The translations under genes were made by a program, and so were the position numbers. Below, in pieces: positions 53,983 through 64,000 of a DNA stretch of 64,000 nt. A model generated the notes under the pieces. That model was not told where the DNA came from, made no database searches, and saw only the letters and a list, made by a program, of their open reading frames with translations. Origin of the DNA: Steinernema hermaphroditum (Eukaryota; Nematoda; Chromadorea; Rhabditida; Steinernematidae); NCBI GenBank assembly GCA_030435675.1, contig CM059622.1, positions 1,054,001 through 1,118,000 of the forward strand. The letters are read 5' to 3'. Positions within the stretch are counted from its first letter, which is position 1, and every line of letters begins with the position of its first letter.

Positions 53983-56900
53983 ATGGTTGCCGACAACGAG
54001 CAGCTGGCCGTATCGAGACGGAGCGTCGAAGAGCGCATCGCCGTCGTCCTGGCGCAGCTCAACTACGAGTCGCCGCCGTCGGTGGAAGTCGTCAACGAGA
54101 GTCTCGACGCCATCATCGACGACGAGCCGGATCAGGCGAGGAAGAACGGTTTCCTCAGGATATTGCCCTACGCGGCGAATATTCGACTGCAGCTGTGCTA
54201 CTTGGCGGCGCGGCGGAGAGGCGACGAACTCGAGCTGGACGGTCATGGTTATGTAAATGAGATGCAGAACGCGCTGAATGCGATCGTCACTGGATCGTAC
54301 GACGAGCAGTACAGGAAATACGCGATTACGTTGGGTACGTCTTTTTTATACGGTATATTGAATATCTCGATCTGGCTCTAAGGTCAAATCTATCGTTTAT
54401 GGCGACAAAAATAATAGCAAAACCCATTTAAAATCCTTGTTATGTACGTCCTTTTTTCGCGAACTTCTCGATCTGGTCGTAAGGTTTGATCCAATATTAA
54501 ACAAATTAATGGAAGCTCCCAAAGATGCAATAGCGAGAGGAAAGTACTGGATTTGGTTACTTTTTTGGCATATTTACCGTTTATGGTTTCATCGCATATC
54601 CGCGGAATCAAGTGTCCAGAAACCGTCGATCATGATAATAGCAAAAATGTAAAATCTGATGTCTTCTACTTACGTTATCTTAGCCATCGTGAAAACCGCA
54701 AAAGAGACCCTTCTCACAAGGTAACCTCAAACTATGGCACTCCGATTCAGCTGAAATTAGGCATACCACTTGCAATGCTGGAATGTTTCGATTATGCAAA
54801 ATATTAGCGATCCAAGTATAATCTAGGCATGCGTGGTTATCATCTAACACTGAAAAGACATCCAGTCTTCAAAGCCGTTAATATCCCAAAAATGAAAACG
54901 TTGATCACATTCATGAACGGTGTGCACTGAAATCGGGGAGATTGTTAGAATAGTATTCTAAAACGAACTGTGCTGTGATAAGCAAATAGTCATCTGAAAA
55001 ATGTTAATAGAACGAAAAGCTCTTTTTTTTTTCGAAAAGCGCGAAAAGACCACGTTCATGAATGGACAATGTTCAAAAGACATCTTTCGATCCATACCAT
55101 CCAGTTTAATTTAGCCTAGCAAAAATGATTTTGTTGTTGGAAACTAATTATTAACGAAATTATCGATGTTCTGCGAATGCGTTAATCAAAAAATTAACCT
55201 TTCGACAATCTTGGATGAAGTTGTTTGCTCGGTGTTGTAATACGTTGAAATCTTTTTATTGTTGCAGACACCAAAAATGCAATAGCGAATAGAGAAAAAA
55301 GATGACTTCGGGCACTTTTTTGGCATATTTACCGTTCCTGCTGTCCGGAAACTGTCCATCGCTTTACTAGCAAAAATGTTAAATCTGATGTCTTTTGCTT
55401 ATTTGCTATCTTGCTCATTGTGGGAACTGGTAAAGAGACCCATCTCACAAGAGAACCTCAAACTATGACACGTTGATTCAGTTGAAATTTGGCATACCAC
55501 TTGCACTAATGTAGTGTCTCCTTCCTACCAAATATAGAACACCTACAAAAATATTAGCGATCCAAGTGTAACCTAGGAACTTATCCTCTAACCGACAAGA
55601 CGTCCAACCGTCAAGCTAAGCAAAAATACTCAAAGGCGAAATTATCCTCTAACACCGACGAGACATCCAGCGGTTAAAATCGTTCACGTAGCAAAAATCA
55701 AAACGCTGACTACATTGCTGAACGAACCAATGACTTGTAGACTTCGTGTTAGCATTTTGCCCCTTCATTGAAATTGAGCCCAACCATCTGGGCTTCTCAA
55801 AAAAAATCAATAGGTTTGTATGTCTAATTGTATCGGATGTGGCTGTTTGGTAAAATCACGGAGATTGCTGGAGGATTATAAAACGAGCTTCACTGTATTA
55901 AGCAAATAAGTGATTTGAAAAGACTTAAGATAAAGAAAAAAAACCATTCAAAAATTAAAACCTTGACCACGATCATGAACAGACAAATGCCCAAAAGACA
56001 CTTCTGATTCATTCGATCCAGTTTGACTTACACATAAAAAGTGATTTCACGATGTAGAACGAACAATATTCTCGATGTTCATCATTGAATCACTGAAGTC
56101 AAACATTAACCTTTGTCTCGATATCTCCAGGGGGACTATCAAGAGCACATCCTGTACTACTCATGTAGCCAACAAACATTTTGAAAAAAAAAATAAAAAG
56201 GGTAAAAATTGACCACATCCACGAAACGGGCCAATGGCCAAAATATTGCTTCCGATCAGAGATCGGAACTGAGCCGGAGCCGGAGCCGAGCCTCTGAGCC
56301 GAACCGAGCCGGAGCCGAGCCGGCTCGGACAACGCCAATTGTCTCTCGTTCGGCTCGGGTTGGCTCCGAGCCGAGCCCGACCCGGGGCCGGCCATATATA
56401 CTAGGGAAAATTCCGACCGTTCGCGGGGAGCGGTAGCAGGATGCCCGTTGCTCCGCCGCTGTACGCCAATTGTCTCTCGTCGTCTGCGCCCTTATTACCG
56501 CTCCCCGCAAACAGTCAGAATTGTCACTAGTATATATTGTCGGCTCGGGTTTCGGCTCGAGCAGACCCGAGTCGGAGCCGAGCCGGAGCCGGCTCTACGC
56601 TTCGGCCGAAGTTATTTACTCGATCTTATGACGGTGCAATCGCGTTTTCTCTGATTGTCTGTAATCAGGAGACAGTTGAACGTGCAAAATTATTAGCAGT
56701 CTTAGATCAACTTAGGCATTTTAAAAAGAGATGTTATCTTCCATCACCGTTAAGAGATGATCCATTGATTCCGTGATCACCAAGTGTTTCAATATACACT
56801 TAAAGAAGATCCGGTAGCTATAGACTTTAGGTGAACATTAGGAAATACGACTCCAGAAGATCATGTCCCAAATGTCAAACTGAATGTGCTATAACTTGAT

Positions 56901-59900
56901 GTGCCACTGTGAGAAGGGTCTCTTAATGGCACCTCTAAAAGGTAGCAACGCAAACACAAAACATTTCTTTGAAAGGATTTTTGAAAGAACGCATCTTGTA
57001 TCTCTCAGTATCGAGGCCTCTAGAAAGTTAAATTGTCATTCCGTTCATAGCAACGCACAAAAAGAAGCTGCCTTAAGAAGCAGTTCATAGCAACACACAA
57101 ATGAAGGACACAAAAATTGACCCAAATAATAATAAAATTGAACTCCGGATGTTGGCCACATTCTGGGATGATCTTATCACGTGCCAACGATGAATACCTT
57201 GTGTGAAATATATGAGTTTTACGTAATCAAACAATCGTTGCAAGAGTGACCCGTTTTCAACTGAACAACCCAATAGAATTGAACTGCTTGAACACACCAA
57301 GGCTACCTTAGCGTCATATTTCGACCAAATCATAAGCAGCGTCCTTCGATATCTGAGTGCATATGGACGGAGGAAATTACAGGAAAAGCCGAAAAGAGTC
57401 AAAAATCGATGATCATCAAATCTGCGCGTAAACCGCTTGCTTTTCAGCAACAAAATATAATTTTGAAAACAGCACCATTTCTGCGGCCTTTTTCACTATG
57501 CCGCGCCAGAAGAAGACCGGCTACTACGATGCTATACAGGGTGTTCCGTAAGTTCTGTAACGCCTAAAAATGGCTATATCTCGACGAAAATCCAACGGAT
57601 TCGCGTGAAAATTGGTACACCTATAAAAGAGAACCAGGAAAACAATTATCTATAACGATTAATTGAAATCGCCACATTCAGTGGGAGAAAAGGCTTCAAG
57701 AAGTTTTCTAAAATTCTTCGTCGTGGCCACGAGCAGTTCATCGCCTATGCTCGCTCCAGAGATCGCTTCAGACTGTTTAAGCTAGTGTGCTGGATTCGCG
57801 AGACTTCACTCTCCAAGAATCCATAGATGGCATAGTCCAGTGGACTCAGGTTGGCGCTAATGAAGGGCCACATGTCCTTACCCCACTAACTTGGGGCAGA
57901 TCTGATTCGCGACCTCCATCGATAATTTCGGTCCATGCGCCGGAATTAACTCTTTCTGGAACACCTAATTATCGTTTTTAGAGTGTTCCTAAGTGAATCT
58001 TGCCACATATGCCTTCAAATTCCATTCTTGATAGATTTTCGAATCAATCCTGACCCCTTTTTGGATAAAAACGGGTTTCGTTTGGCCCATCCCGCATATT
58101 TTAGCGCATACCATGACGGGCTTCGATGGGAAATGTTTCCTTTTGAACTCAACAGATCGAGAAGAGCCTGCCTCATGGAAAACTCACTCGTTATGCTGAT
58201 TTGGGAATAATTTAATCGAAAAAATTAATTGATCCGTGAACAGGAGTCAACGAATTTCTTTGCTCGTGGCCACGGCTATCAGACTCTTCCATTTTTCCCT
58301 TCTATACTTCTTTCTGTGATGCGTCAGCACGCATCCAGTGGATTTTCTGGGCGAGATTAGCTTCAGGTTATCGTTCACAATGCATTGGGTGGATGGTTTG
58401 AATATTTTTGGAGTCCAAAGCCATTTTTCTAATGTAGCACTCCGGATTTCGTTCAAATCGCTTCTTCACAGCTTAAATCATCAATCTGGTCCGCGCACTC
58501 TTCGGTCTTTCACTTCTAGGACTAGGTTCTATGAACTTCGCGGCTTCATAAAGGCCCAGAAGTCGTTTCGCTGCCGTACAAGCTTTCCGCGAGCCAGATT
58601 CAGCAACTTTCCAATGTCCGATTTTGACCTCCTTCTGCGAAATACGAAACGGACGCGAAACTCTTTTCTTTGGAGGCCATGGCAAATTCTTATAATATTG
58701 CGGAATATCAGGGAAACAGTGGATATAAGATAAAAAAGGGCCAAGAAAAACGCAGTGAACGTTAAAATAAGCGAAAAGCAAAAGAATCAACTCAAAACAC
58801 ACATTTTGAAATCTGTTACAGAACTTATGGAACACCCTGTACAGTACCTTTTTGTGCTTATAAGATGTCCTAAAAGGCGTGGTGCCTTTTGATTCAGGAA
58901 CATATCAGGAACATTCACGCTTTAAATTTTCAGTGGACCATGACAATGCGTTTAAAAAATCTTTAGTTTCCACTTGTTTTATGCCAAAAAGAAGACTGAA
59001 ATGTTAAGCACGTTTGGTCAAAAATATGATAGAAAAACAAACAAAACATTACTTTTTACTCTGCTGCTCAAAGTTGTCCAAGGGAAAGCGGAAATGTTAC
59101 TTGTCTGTACGACAAATAAACTCACCAAATCTAAGAGCACCACAATCAAAGGAGCATCGGGGAAGGAGTGCAGTCTGCGGTTTGCAACAAAAATTCGAAT
59201 CGTTTCGTTACTTCTCGAATCACCAAGATGTTGACTTTTTTCTGTGTATTTTGCCAAAAATACGATAGAAAAACAAAGCATCACTTTCTCATACGGCTAA
59301 CGGACCCCATTGAAAATGAGCACACGTACCTGATTGTCACACCAAAAAAATCTATGGTTTTTATGTCTACTTGTATCGGATGTGCCTGTTTACTAAGATC
59401 GGGGAGACTGTTAGAGGTTTCAAAAACCAGCTACACTGTGACAAGCAAATAAGTGTTTCGAAAAGGGATAGAAAATGACAAAATTGCCCTAATCATTTGC
59501 GATAGCGATTCTGGGGACAGATACCACGAAGAAACAAAATCCTAGTTCTGAGTCCCGGATAGAAGAGTTCCCAACAACTAAAGGTAGTTAAATATGTCAT
59601 GTGTTGCAGACATTCGTAATAAAAATCAAATAAGCATTCTCAAAAGACTGAATAAAGCTCCGCACAGCTTTGCAAAAATTAAAACCTTGACCACGTTCAT
59701 GAATTGACCATTCCGATCCAGTTTAAGTTACCCAAAAAATGATTTTGCGATTGAAGCGTTACATTATCACGAAACCAAAAATTTATTTCTACGATCTTCG
59801 ATGAAGTTATATACTTGGTGTTATAATGGTGGACTCACTTCAAGGAAGGTCTCTCAGATCGTCTGCGCTCCCTCGCGCCGGTGTGGGGATATGGTTGACT

Positions 59901-62900
59901 TGCATGCGTAGAGCTCGGATTTTTGCCTCTTTCCTGAATTCAGATCCCCTTAAAACGAATGCACTTGATAGGTAACATATCAAACCAGCGTCTTTCATAT
60001 GTTCCCAGAGATTGGTTGGGTCCATTCACTCTCTGAGTTAAACTCATAAAATCAGAGCATGTTAGGATCAGTGAATCTTTCAAAAAACCTATCAGGGCCT
60101 ATCAAAAATTATGCATTATACAGTGTTCTTGTGTAATATTTCGAAGCAAAAATCAATGAAACAAGACGAAACAGTCACTCTCTAAGATAAACTCATAAAA
60201 TCAGAACATATTAGAATCAGTGAACCTTTCAAAAAGCCCTCTCGAATCTCAAAAATTATGCATCATAGTGTTCTTGCGGTTGTCGATGTCGAATTTAAAC
60301 TATTGTTCGCAACACCATTTTGCAAATAGAGACAAAGCCGGGTTATTTCGAAGCAAAAATTGATGAGGCGGATCAAGCAAGAATGTGCCGGTGCTTCAAC
60401 GTCTTCAGGGGGAACGCCCATACTATCAATAACGCAATCAAATTTCTTTACCCCGGCACCATTTCCTTCTGATCTTCATAGGTGTGATGTTATTTCAAAA
60501 TTACACTAGTCAAACAAGACCAAAAGTTAGTGACTGAATTTCAGGCGTTGTCGACACGATAGCCGAAGCGTTGCTGCTGGAAATCGCCGTCTTCGACGTG
60601 ACCGGCGCTGTCGACCACTACGCCATCCGAAAGCTCATCGCCAACTCGCTGACTAACCTCACCTTTGGCAACTTCCTCTCAAAGCAACGACTCTGTCGCC
60701 ACGATCACCTCATCTCCACTGTGACGAAGATCATCGAGTCATGTCACAATTTGGCCGTGGTATGTTGTTTATAACAAAGGTCACAAAAATTGATTAATTA
60801 CATATAAGATAGTTTATGCGGTCCGTCGAGCGTAGCGAAGTAGTCAATTTTCTATGTTAAGGGGCTTTTGCGCCTTATGCCTGCGGAAATGGCCTCCAGA
60901 AACCACTGAAGAAATAGATACAGTAGCCTGCACAACGCCAAGAAGACCATCCGCGCTGCCAGCTGAAGCTCTTTGTTTTATCAGTGATATAGAGCCCCTT
61001 TCTTTCATTAGGTCATGCACACTTCATAGTACTTTGTGCTCACCAGAGATCCAATGCGATGCCTAACCAAAAGGGGGAGCGCTGACCGTTATTCCTCAAG
61101 AAGTATGAGATGATGTGTGCTGTATAGCATTGCTATTATAATATTTTCCAATGGGGATTCTCTTTATTAAAAAGTGTACATTAAAAAAGTATATGTGAAG
61201 AGAGAGAGAGAAGAGAGAGAGAGGAGACAGAGAGAGAGAGTGGACGACCCGGTCGATCGGGGGGATAAAAAAGAAGAATATTTGCTGACGAATACACGAA
61301 GAAACCCACAAAAAATGAAAGTACTCTTCAAATACCTTTGATCAGTCCGCAATCAGAACTGTGGTTATTTAAACTAAACTCAAATTTAAGATGCATGGAG
61401 CCGTACAAAGCATGAATGAATAAACAGTGAACTCGACCCTAAACAATCTGAGTTAAGAATACCTTAATTTTCCAAAAATGATAAAAATTGTGTCAATTTT
61501 CCAAACAGCGAAGCCAACCCGGTGAAATTTCGCAATCTGAGCCTTACAAAAATGAAAGAACTGTTCAATATCCTGTTCATGTCGAATACCGTTCAGTTGA
61601 CTTCGAAACCACCTTCTCTGGTCATTGGCCAATTGAGTCGAGTCGGCTTGCGAAATTTCCCGGATCTAATCTATACGGAGTTCCCTTAAAAATTGATAAA
61701 TAACTGGACAATGATGACAAGTCGTCTTTGCAGGTCTTCGCCGGTCTGATACGGAATCTCTCCTGGCGAGCAGACGAAGAGATGCAACTGGTCCTCGCTG
61801 AAACCGTTCCCGCCCTCTCCCACGCTTCCGTTCGGTCCTACATCGAGAAAGACCTCAAATGTCTTCAAGCAGCCCTCTCGGCGCTGTGGAATCTGTCTTC
61901 CCATTCGACAAGGAACCAGATGACCATATGCGAGGCGCCTCGAATGCTGGAAGTTCTTATTAGATCGCTGAACAGCCGAGGCCCCAACGGAATTCTGGAG
62001 AACGCTTCCGGGATCATGAAATACATAAGCTGTAAGTGCCTGCTTGGCCCGTAGGTGACTAATCGTCGGCTTACAGTATACATAGCGAAGGAGAGTCAGC
62101 GCTATTCGGAAGTGATCAACCAATACCAACTTGATAAAAGACTTCTGAATCTCCTGACATCGTCTTCCTTCACGATCCTAGGAAGTGTCCTCGGGGCGCT
62201 TCAGAATCTGGTGGCGCACAACGCCTCGCTTCAGCTGAAGATTCGCCACAACGCGGTCGCCATGAACCACCTCACCAAATTGAGCGATTCGAATAGGGAC
62301 GACATTCGAGCTGCTGTGAAGGGTGTGCTCAATCATCTCAATTCTTCCACCGTTGCTGACTATACATTCCGGATGTCGAGGTACCAAGTTCCCCACGATG
62401 GCAATGGAGCTGTTGGAAATGGTAAGTTAGGCCCTATCCATATCGGTAGACTTTGACAGTCCAGTCCAAAAATGTCATTTAGAGTCTTTAGAAGATCTAT
62501 CCCTATCCCTTGGTCATCGCTCCATATTTCAGAAATGTGCTCATCAATGACGGCAAGCTGCAACATCTCCCATCACCACGATTCGTCCAGGCTCCTACCG
62601 CGAAGGAACGCCGCCCAACACCACCATCTTCTACCATGTCCACTCACGGCCTCCACTTACCAATACCAGGCTGGAACGAGTGCCGAGAGCACGAACTTCA
62701 TGGGCTTTCGATCGGCCACTCTTCCAAGACACTTCGAGACCTCTGGACACAGGAGAAACGAGTTCCACCAGCAAGTGAACATGCCACCCCGACCGGTGCA
62801 ACTTCGACCTCCTCTTCGGCAACTCGAACACGAAGAGGCGAACGAAGAGTTCCAGGAGTTGAGTGAGAGTATGAGGGCCACGAGATCCACAAGTATGCAG

Positions 62901-63893
62901 TCCCTAACGGACGATGTTCCGGTAAGTGATGGGTCAAGGAGAACCTAATATAGCCGATTTTTGTAGAACACAAGTGAATGGCCGTCAGAAATCAACACAA
63001 CCAACAACTCCAGCCGTCTTTCGCCCATCAGCCCTTCAGAGATCCCCGATTCACCCACCCAATGCACAGCTCCCTCGCTCCCCGTCAGCGTCCAAGAAAC
63101 CCCCAAACGAACCATTGGCATCGTGAATCCCTCCACTTCGTCCCTCGGCAAGACCGTCTCCGACGACACCCTCGTCCCCTACGCGAAGCCTGAATACGAG
63201 ATCGCCGACCTTCCCCTGATATCCGAAACCGAATCGCTGAAAGATCTCGGCAGCGACACCGAATCCATGGCGAAGTTCAAGCGAGTGTACGACGACGACG
63301 AAGAAGACGATGAAGATGACTACGGTATCTTCGAGAGGGAACAGTGCGACAAGATCCTTGAAGACACACTGAGAGACGAGGACGACGAGGAAGACCTCCT
63401 GTCCAACATGATCGATTCGGTGATTCCGAAGCCGAAGACGGAATCGATCGAAGACGACGGCCTTCTTCTGGCCTCAATCGCGTCGGCTATGCCCAAAGCA
63501 AAAAACGCGAAGCCGTTGGCGCGCCGAGCGACGGGCTCGTCAACGCACAGCCACATTCAGTCGTCGCAGGACCTGCTCAAGGACCTTCAGACCTCGTCGC
63601 TGGTCACCAACCCCAGCACCAGTGAGAAGGTCCGAGATGCCGCGAAATTGGCCGAAGACTCCGACGACAACCTGTCCGAAGACAACTTCGGTCCGCTAGA
63701 CGGAGTCGACGCCACCGTAGACACGTCCCTTCCAGACGACGTCGAGTCGGAGATCAAAGCCGAAAAGGTGCTAATCGACTGTAGTTCGCTGCCACATCCA
63801 AAGCCGCGGGGTCCCCCGCCTCAAATCCCTAGAAAACCGAGCAATCTACCGAGAGCCACTGCAAAGATTCGAGTTGGTGCTAAGTCCAAATGA
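53983..63893 (+). CDS. apr-1: APC homologue (APR-1-like) with armadillo repeats and SAMP motif
   Basis: Exons 53983-54334, 60545-60759, 61734-62031, 62077-62421, 62533-62921 and 62967-63893 join in phase to 841 aa. Armadillo repeats of APC type span about residues 118-400: RKLIANSLTNLTFGNFLSKQ, AGLIRNLSWRADEEMQ, LSALWNLSSHSTRNQ, VLGALQNLVAHNASLQ. At 702-715 IASAMPKAKNAK is a SAMP motif, the axin-binding repeat of APC; LLSNMIDSVIPKPK at 677-690 may be a degenerate second copy. The C-terminus is acidic, then Pro/Lys-rich. It is a scaffold in Wnt/beta-catenin signalling and spindle orientation. Shorter than C. elegans APR-1 as I remember it; no clear 20-aa beta-catenin repeats. Intron 1 is 6.2 kb and full of repeats. 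Confidence 0.93.
54530..56060. repeat. Diverged long-period direct repeats in apr-1 intron 1
   Basis: TTTTTTGGCATATTTACCGT occurs at about 54560 and 55315, TATTAGCGATCCAAGT at about 54805 and 55553, and CATGAA(T/C) ... GATCCAGTTT at 55055-55115 and 55975-56030. Similar blocks reappear at 59395-59450 and 59680-59750. This is an old array with a period of roughly 750-900 nt. Confidence 0.55.
56265..56615. repeat. GC-rich fold-back element in apr-1 intron 1
   Basis: GAGCCGGAGCCGAGCC-type words occupy both margins. Between them, ATATACTAG ... GCGGGGAGCGGTA at 56395-56436 is mirrored as TACCGCTCCCCGC ... CTAGTATATA at 56490-56537, an imperfect 45-nt inverted repeat. ACGCCAATTGTCTCTCGT occurs twice as a direct repeat (56333 and 56462). 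Confidence 0.65.
57537..58839 (-). mobile_element. Degenerate mariner in apr-1 intron 1
   Basis: 1303 bp between inverted repeats CAGGGTGTTCCGTAAGTTCT and AGAACTTATGGAACACCCTG, beside TA dinucleotides (57535-57536, 58840-58841). The minus strand retains fragments of a transposase-like frame broken by many stops. It is related in its ends to, but distinct from, the intact element at 14916-16235. Confidence 0.8.
58842..60026. other. AT-rich intron DNA of apr-1
   Basis: Two diverged copies of a block with AAAAATA(T/C)GATAGAAAAACAAA at about 59025 and 59257. Otherwise nothing recognised. Confidence 0.4.
60027..60285. repeat. Tandem duplication of ~105 nt
   Basis: CACTCTCTGAGTTAAACTCA ... TTATGCATTATA and CACTCTCTAAGATAAACTCA ... 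TTATGCATCATA are two diverged copies, offset about 150 nt, in the 3' part of apr-1 intron 1. Confidence 0.7.
61196..61310. repeat. (GA)n microsatellite joined to a SINE-like head fragment, apr-1 intron 2
   Basis: A GA-rich run at 61196-61240 passes directly into AGTGGACGACCCGGTCGATC, the head of SINE-like family 1. In the element the corresponding place reads CAGAGAGAGCGAGTGGACG, so the microsatellite probably grew from it. Confidence 0.65.
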
Positions 63894-64000
63894 GATTAGT
63901 TTAGTTGTTATTTTATCGCCTTTATGTCACGTGCCGTACTGATTGTATATACTGCTTGCTACGCTCAAATTAAGATATTGCCTACATAAATGCCTCCTAT

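Overview
The window is nematode nuclear DNA. Genes are split by short introns, often 41-50 nt, ending in TTTCAG-type acceptors. A troponin C gene reads as the nematode pat-10 product (161 codons), and ground-like, MATH-BTB and SKP1-related families typical of rhabditid nematodes are present. The MD-x-VP-type lineage-specific proteins and the codon style suggest a Steinernema-like worm, but genus is inference.

Layout: 0.2-1.3 kb CK1-family kinase; 2.0-3.7 kb MATH-BTB gene 1; 4.7 kb tRNA-His beside scrambled fragments of a gene lying 8 kb away; 5.0-6.2 kb pat-10 (minus); 9.8-10.7 kb MATH-BTB gene 2 (minus); 11.7-14.0 kb a short APC-like armadillo paralogue (minus) with a second tRNA-His in an intron; 14.5-17.6 kb a membrane-anchored CK1-like pseudokinase (minus) whose intron holds an intact mariner; 18.7-21.5 kb a Brinker/CENP-B-type DNA-binding protein with a CtBP motif; 22.9-24.0 kb an F-box-like gene with an in-frame TAG; 25.4 and 28.6 kb SKP1-like copies flanking an annexin (26.4-27.6 kb, minus); 29.5-31.8 kb a Harbinger-derived gene; 32.3-33.2 kb a frameshifted F-box-like gene; 35.2-37.1 kb a nuclear receptor; 39 kb SKP1-like copy 3; 40.3 kb a small membrane protein; 42.0-42.3 kb tRNA-Trp and tRNA-Lys; 42.9-43.5 kb a ground-like secreted protein; 43.8 kb SKP1-like copy 4; 45.6-46.4 kb an intact F-box-like gene; 46.9-48.6 kb a mariner with a hAT-type element nested in it; 48.9-49.5 kb a broken SKP1-like copy 5; 51.9-53.5 kb a repeat field; 54.0-63.9 kb the full APC homologue (apr-1) with a 6.2 kb repeat-filled first intron.

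Two themes stand out. First, substrate-adaptor families of ubiquitin ligases (two MATH-BTB, five SKP1-like, three F-box-like) lie together with several decayed copies, the pattern of a fast birth-and-death region. Second, the DNA is dense in mobile elements: a short retroelement family with an (ACTCGTAA)n tail and 11-13 bp target duplications, three mariners, a hAT-type element and two host genes built from transposase-type domains (Harbinger; CENP-B HTH). Exon coordinates below were derived by hand from splice signals and reading frame, so spliced models are predictions.
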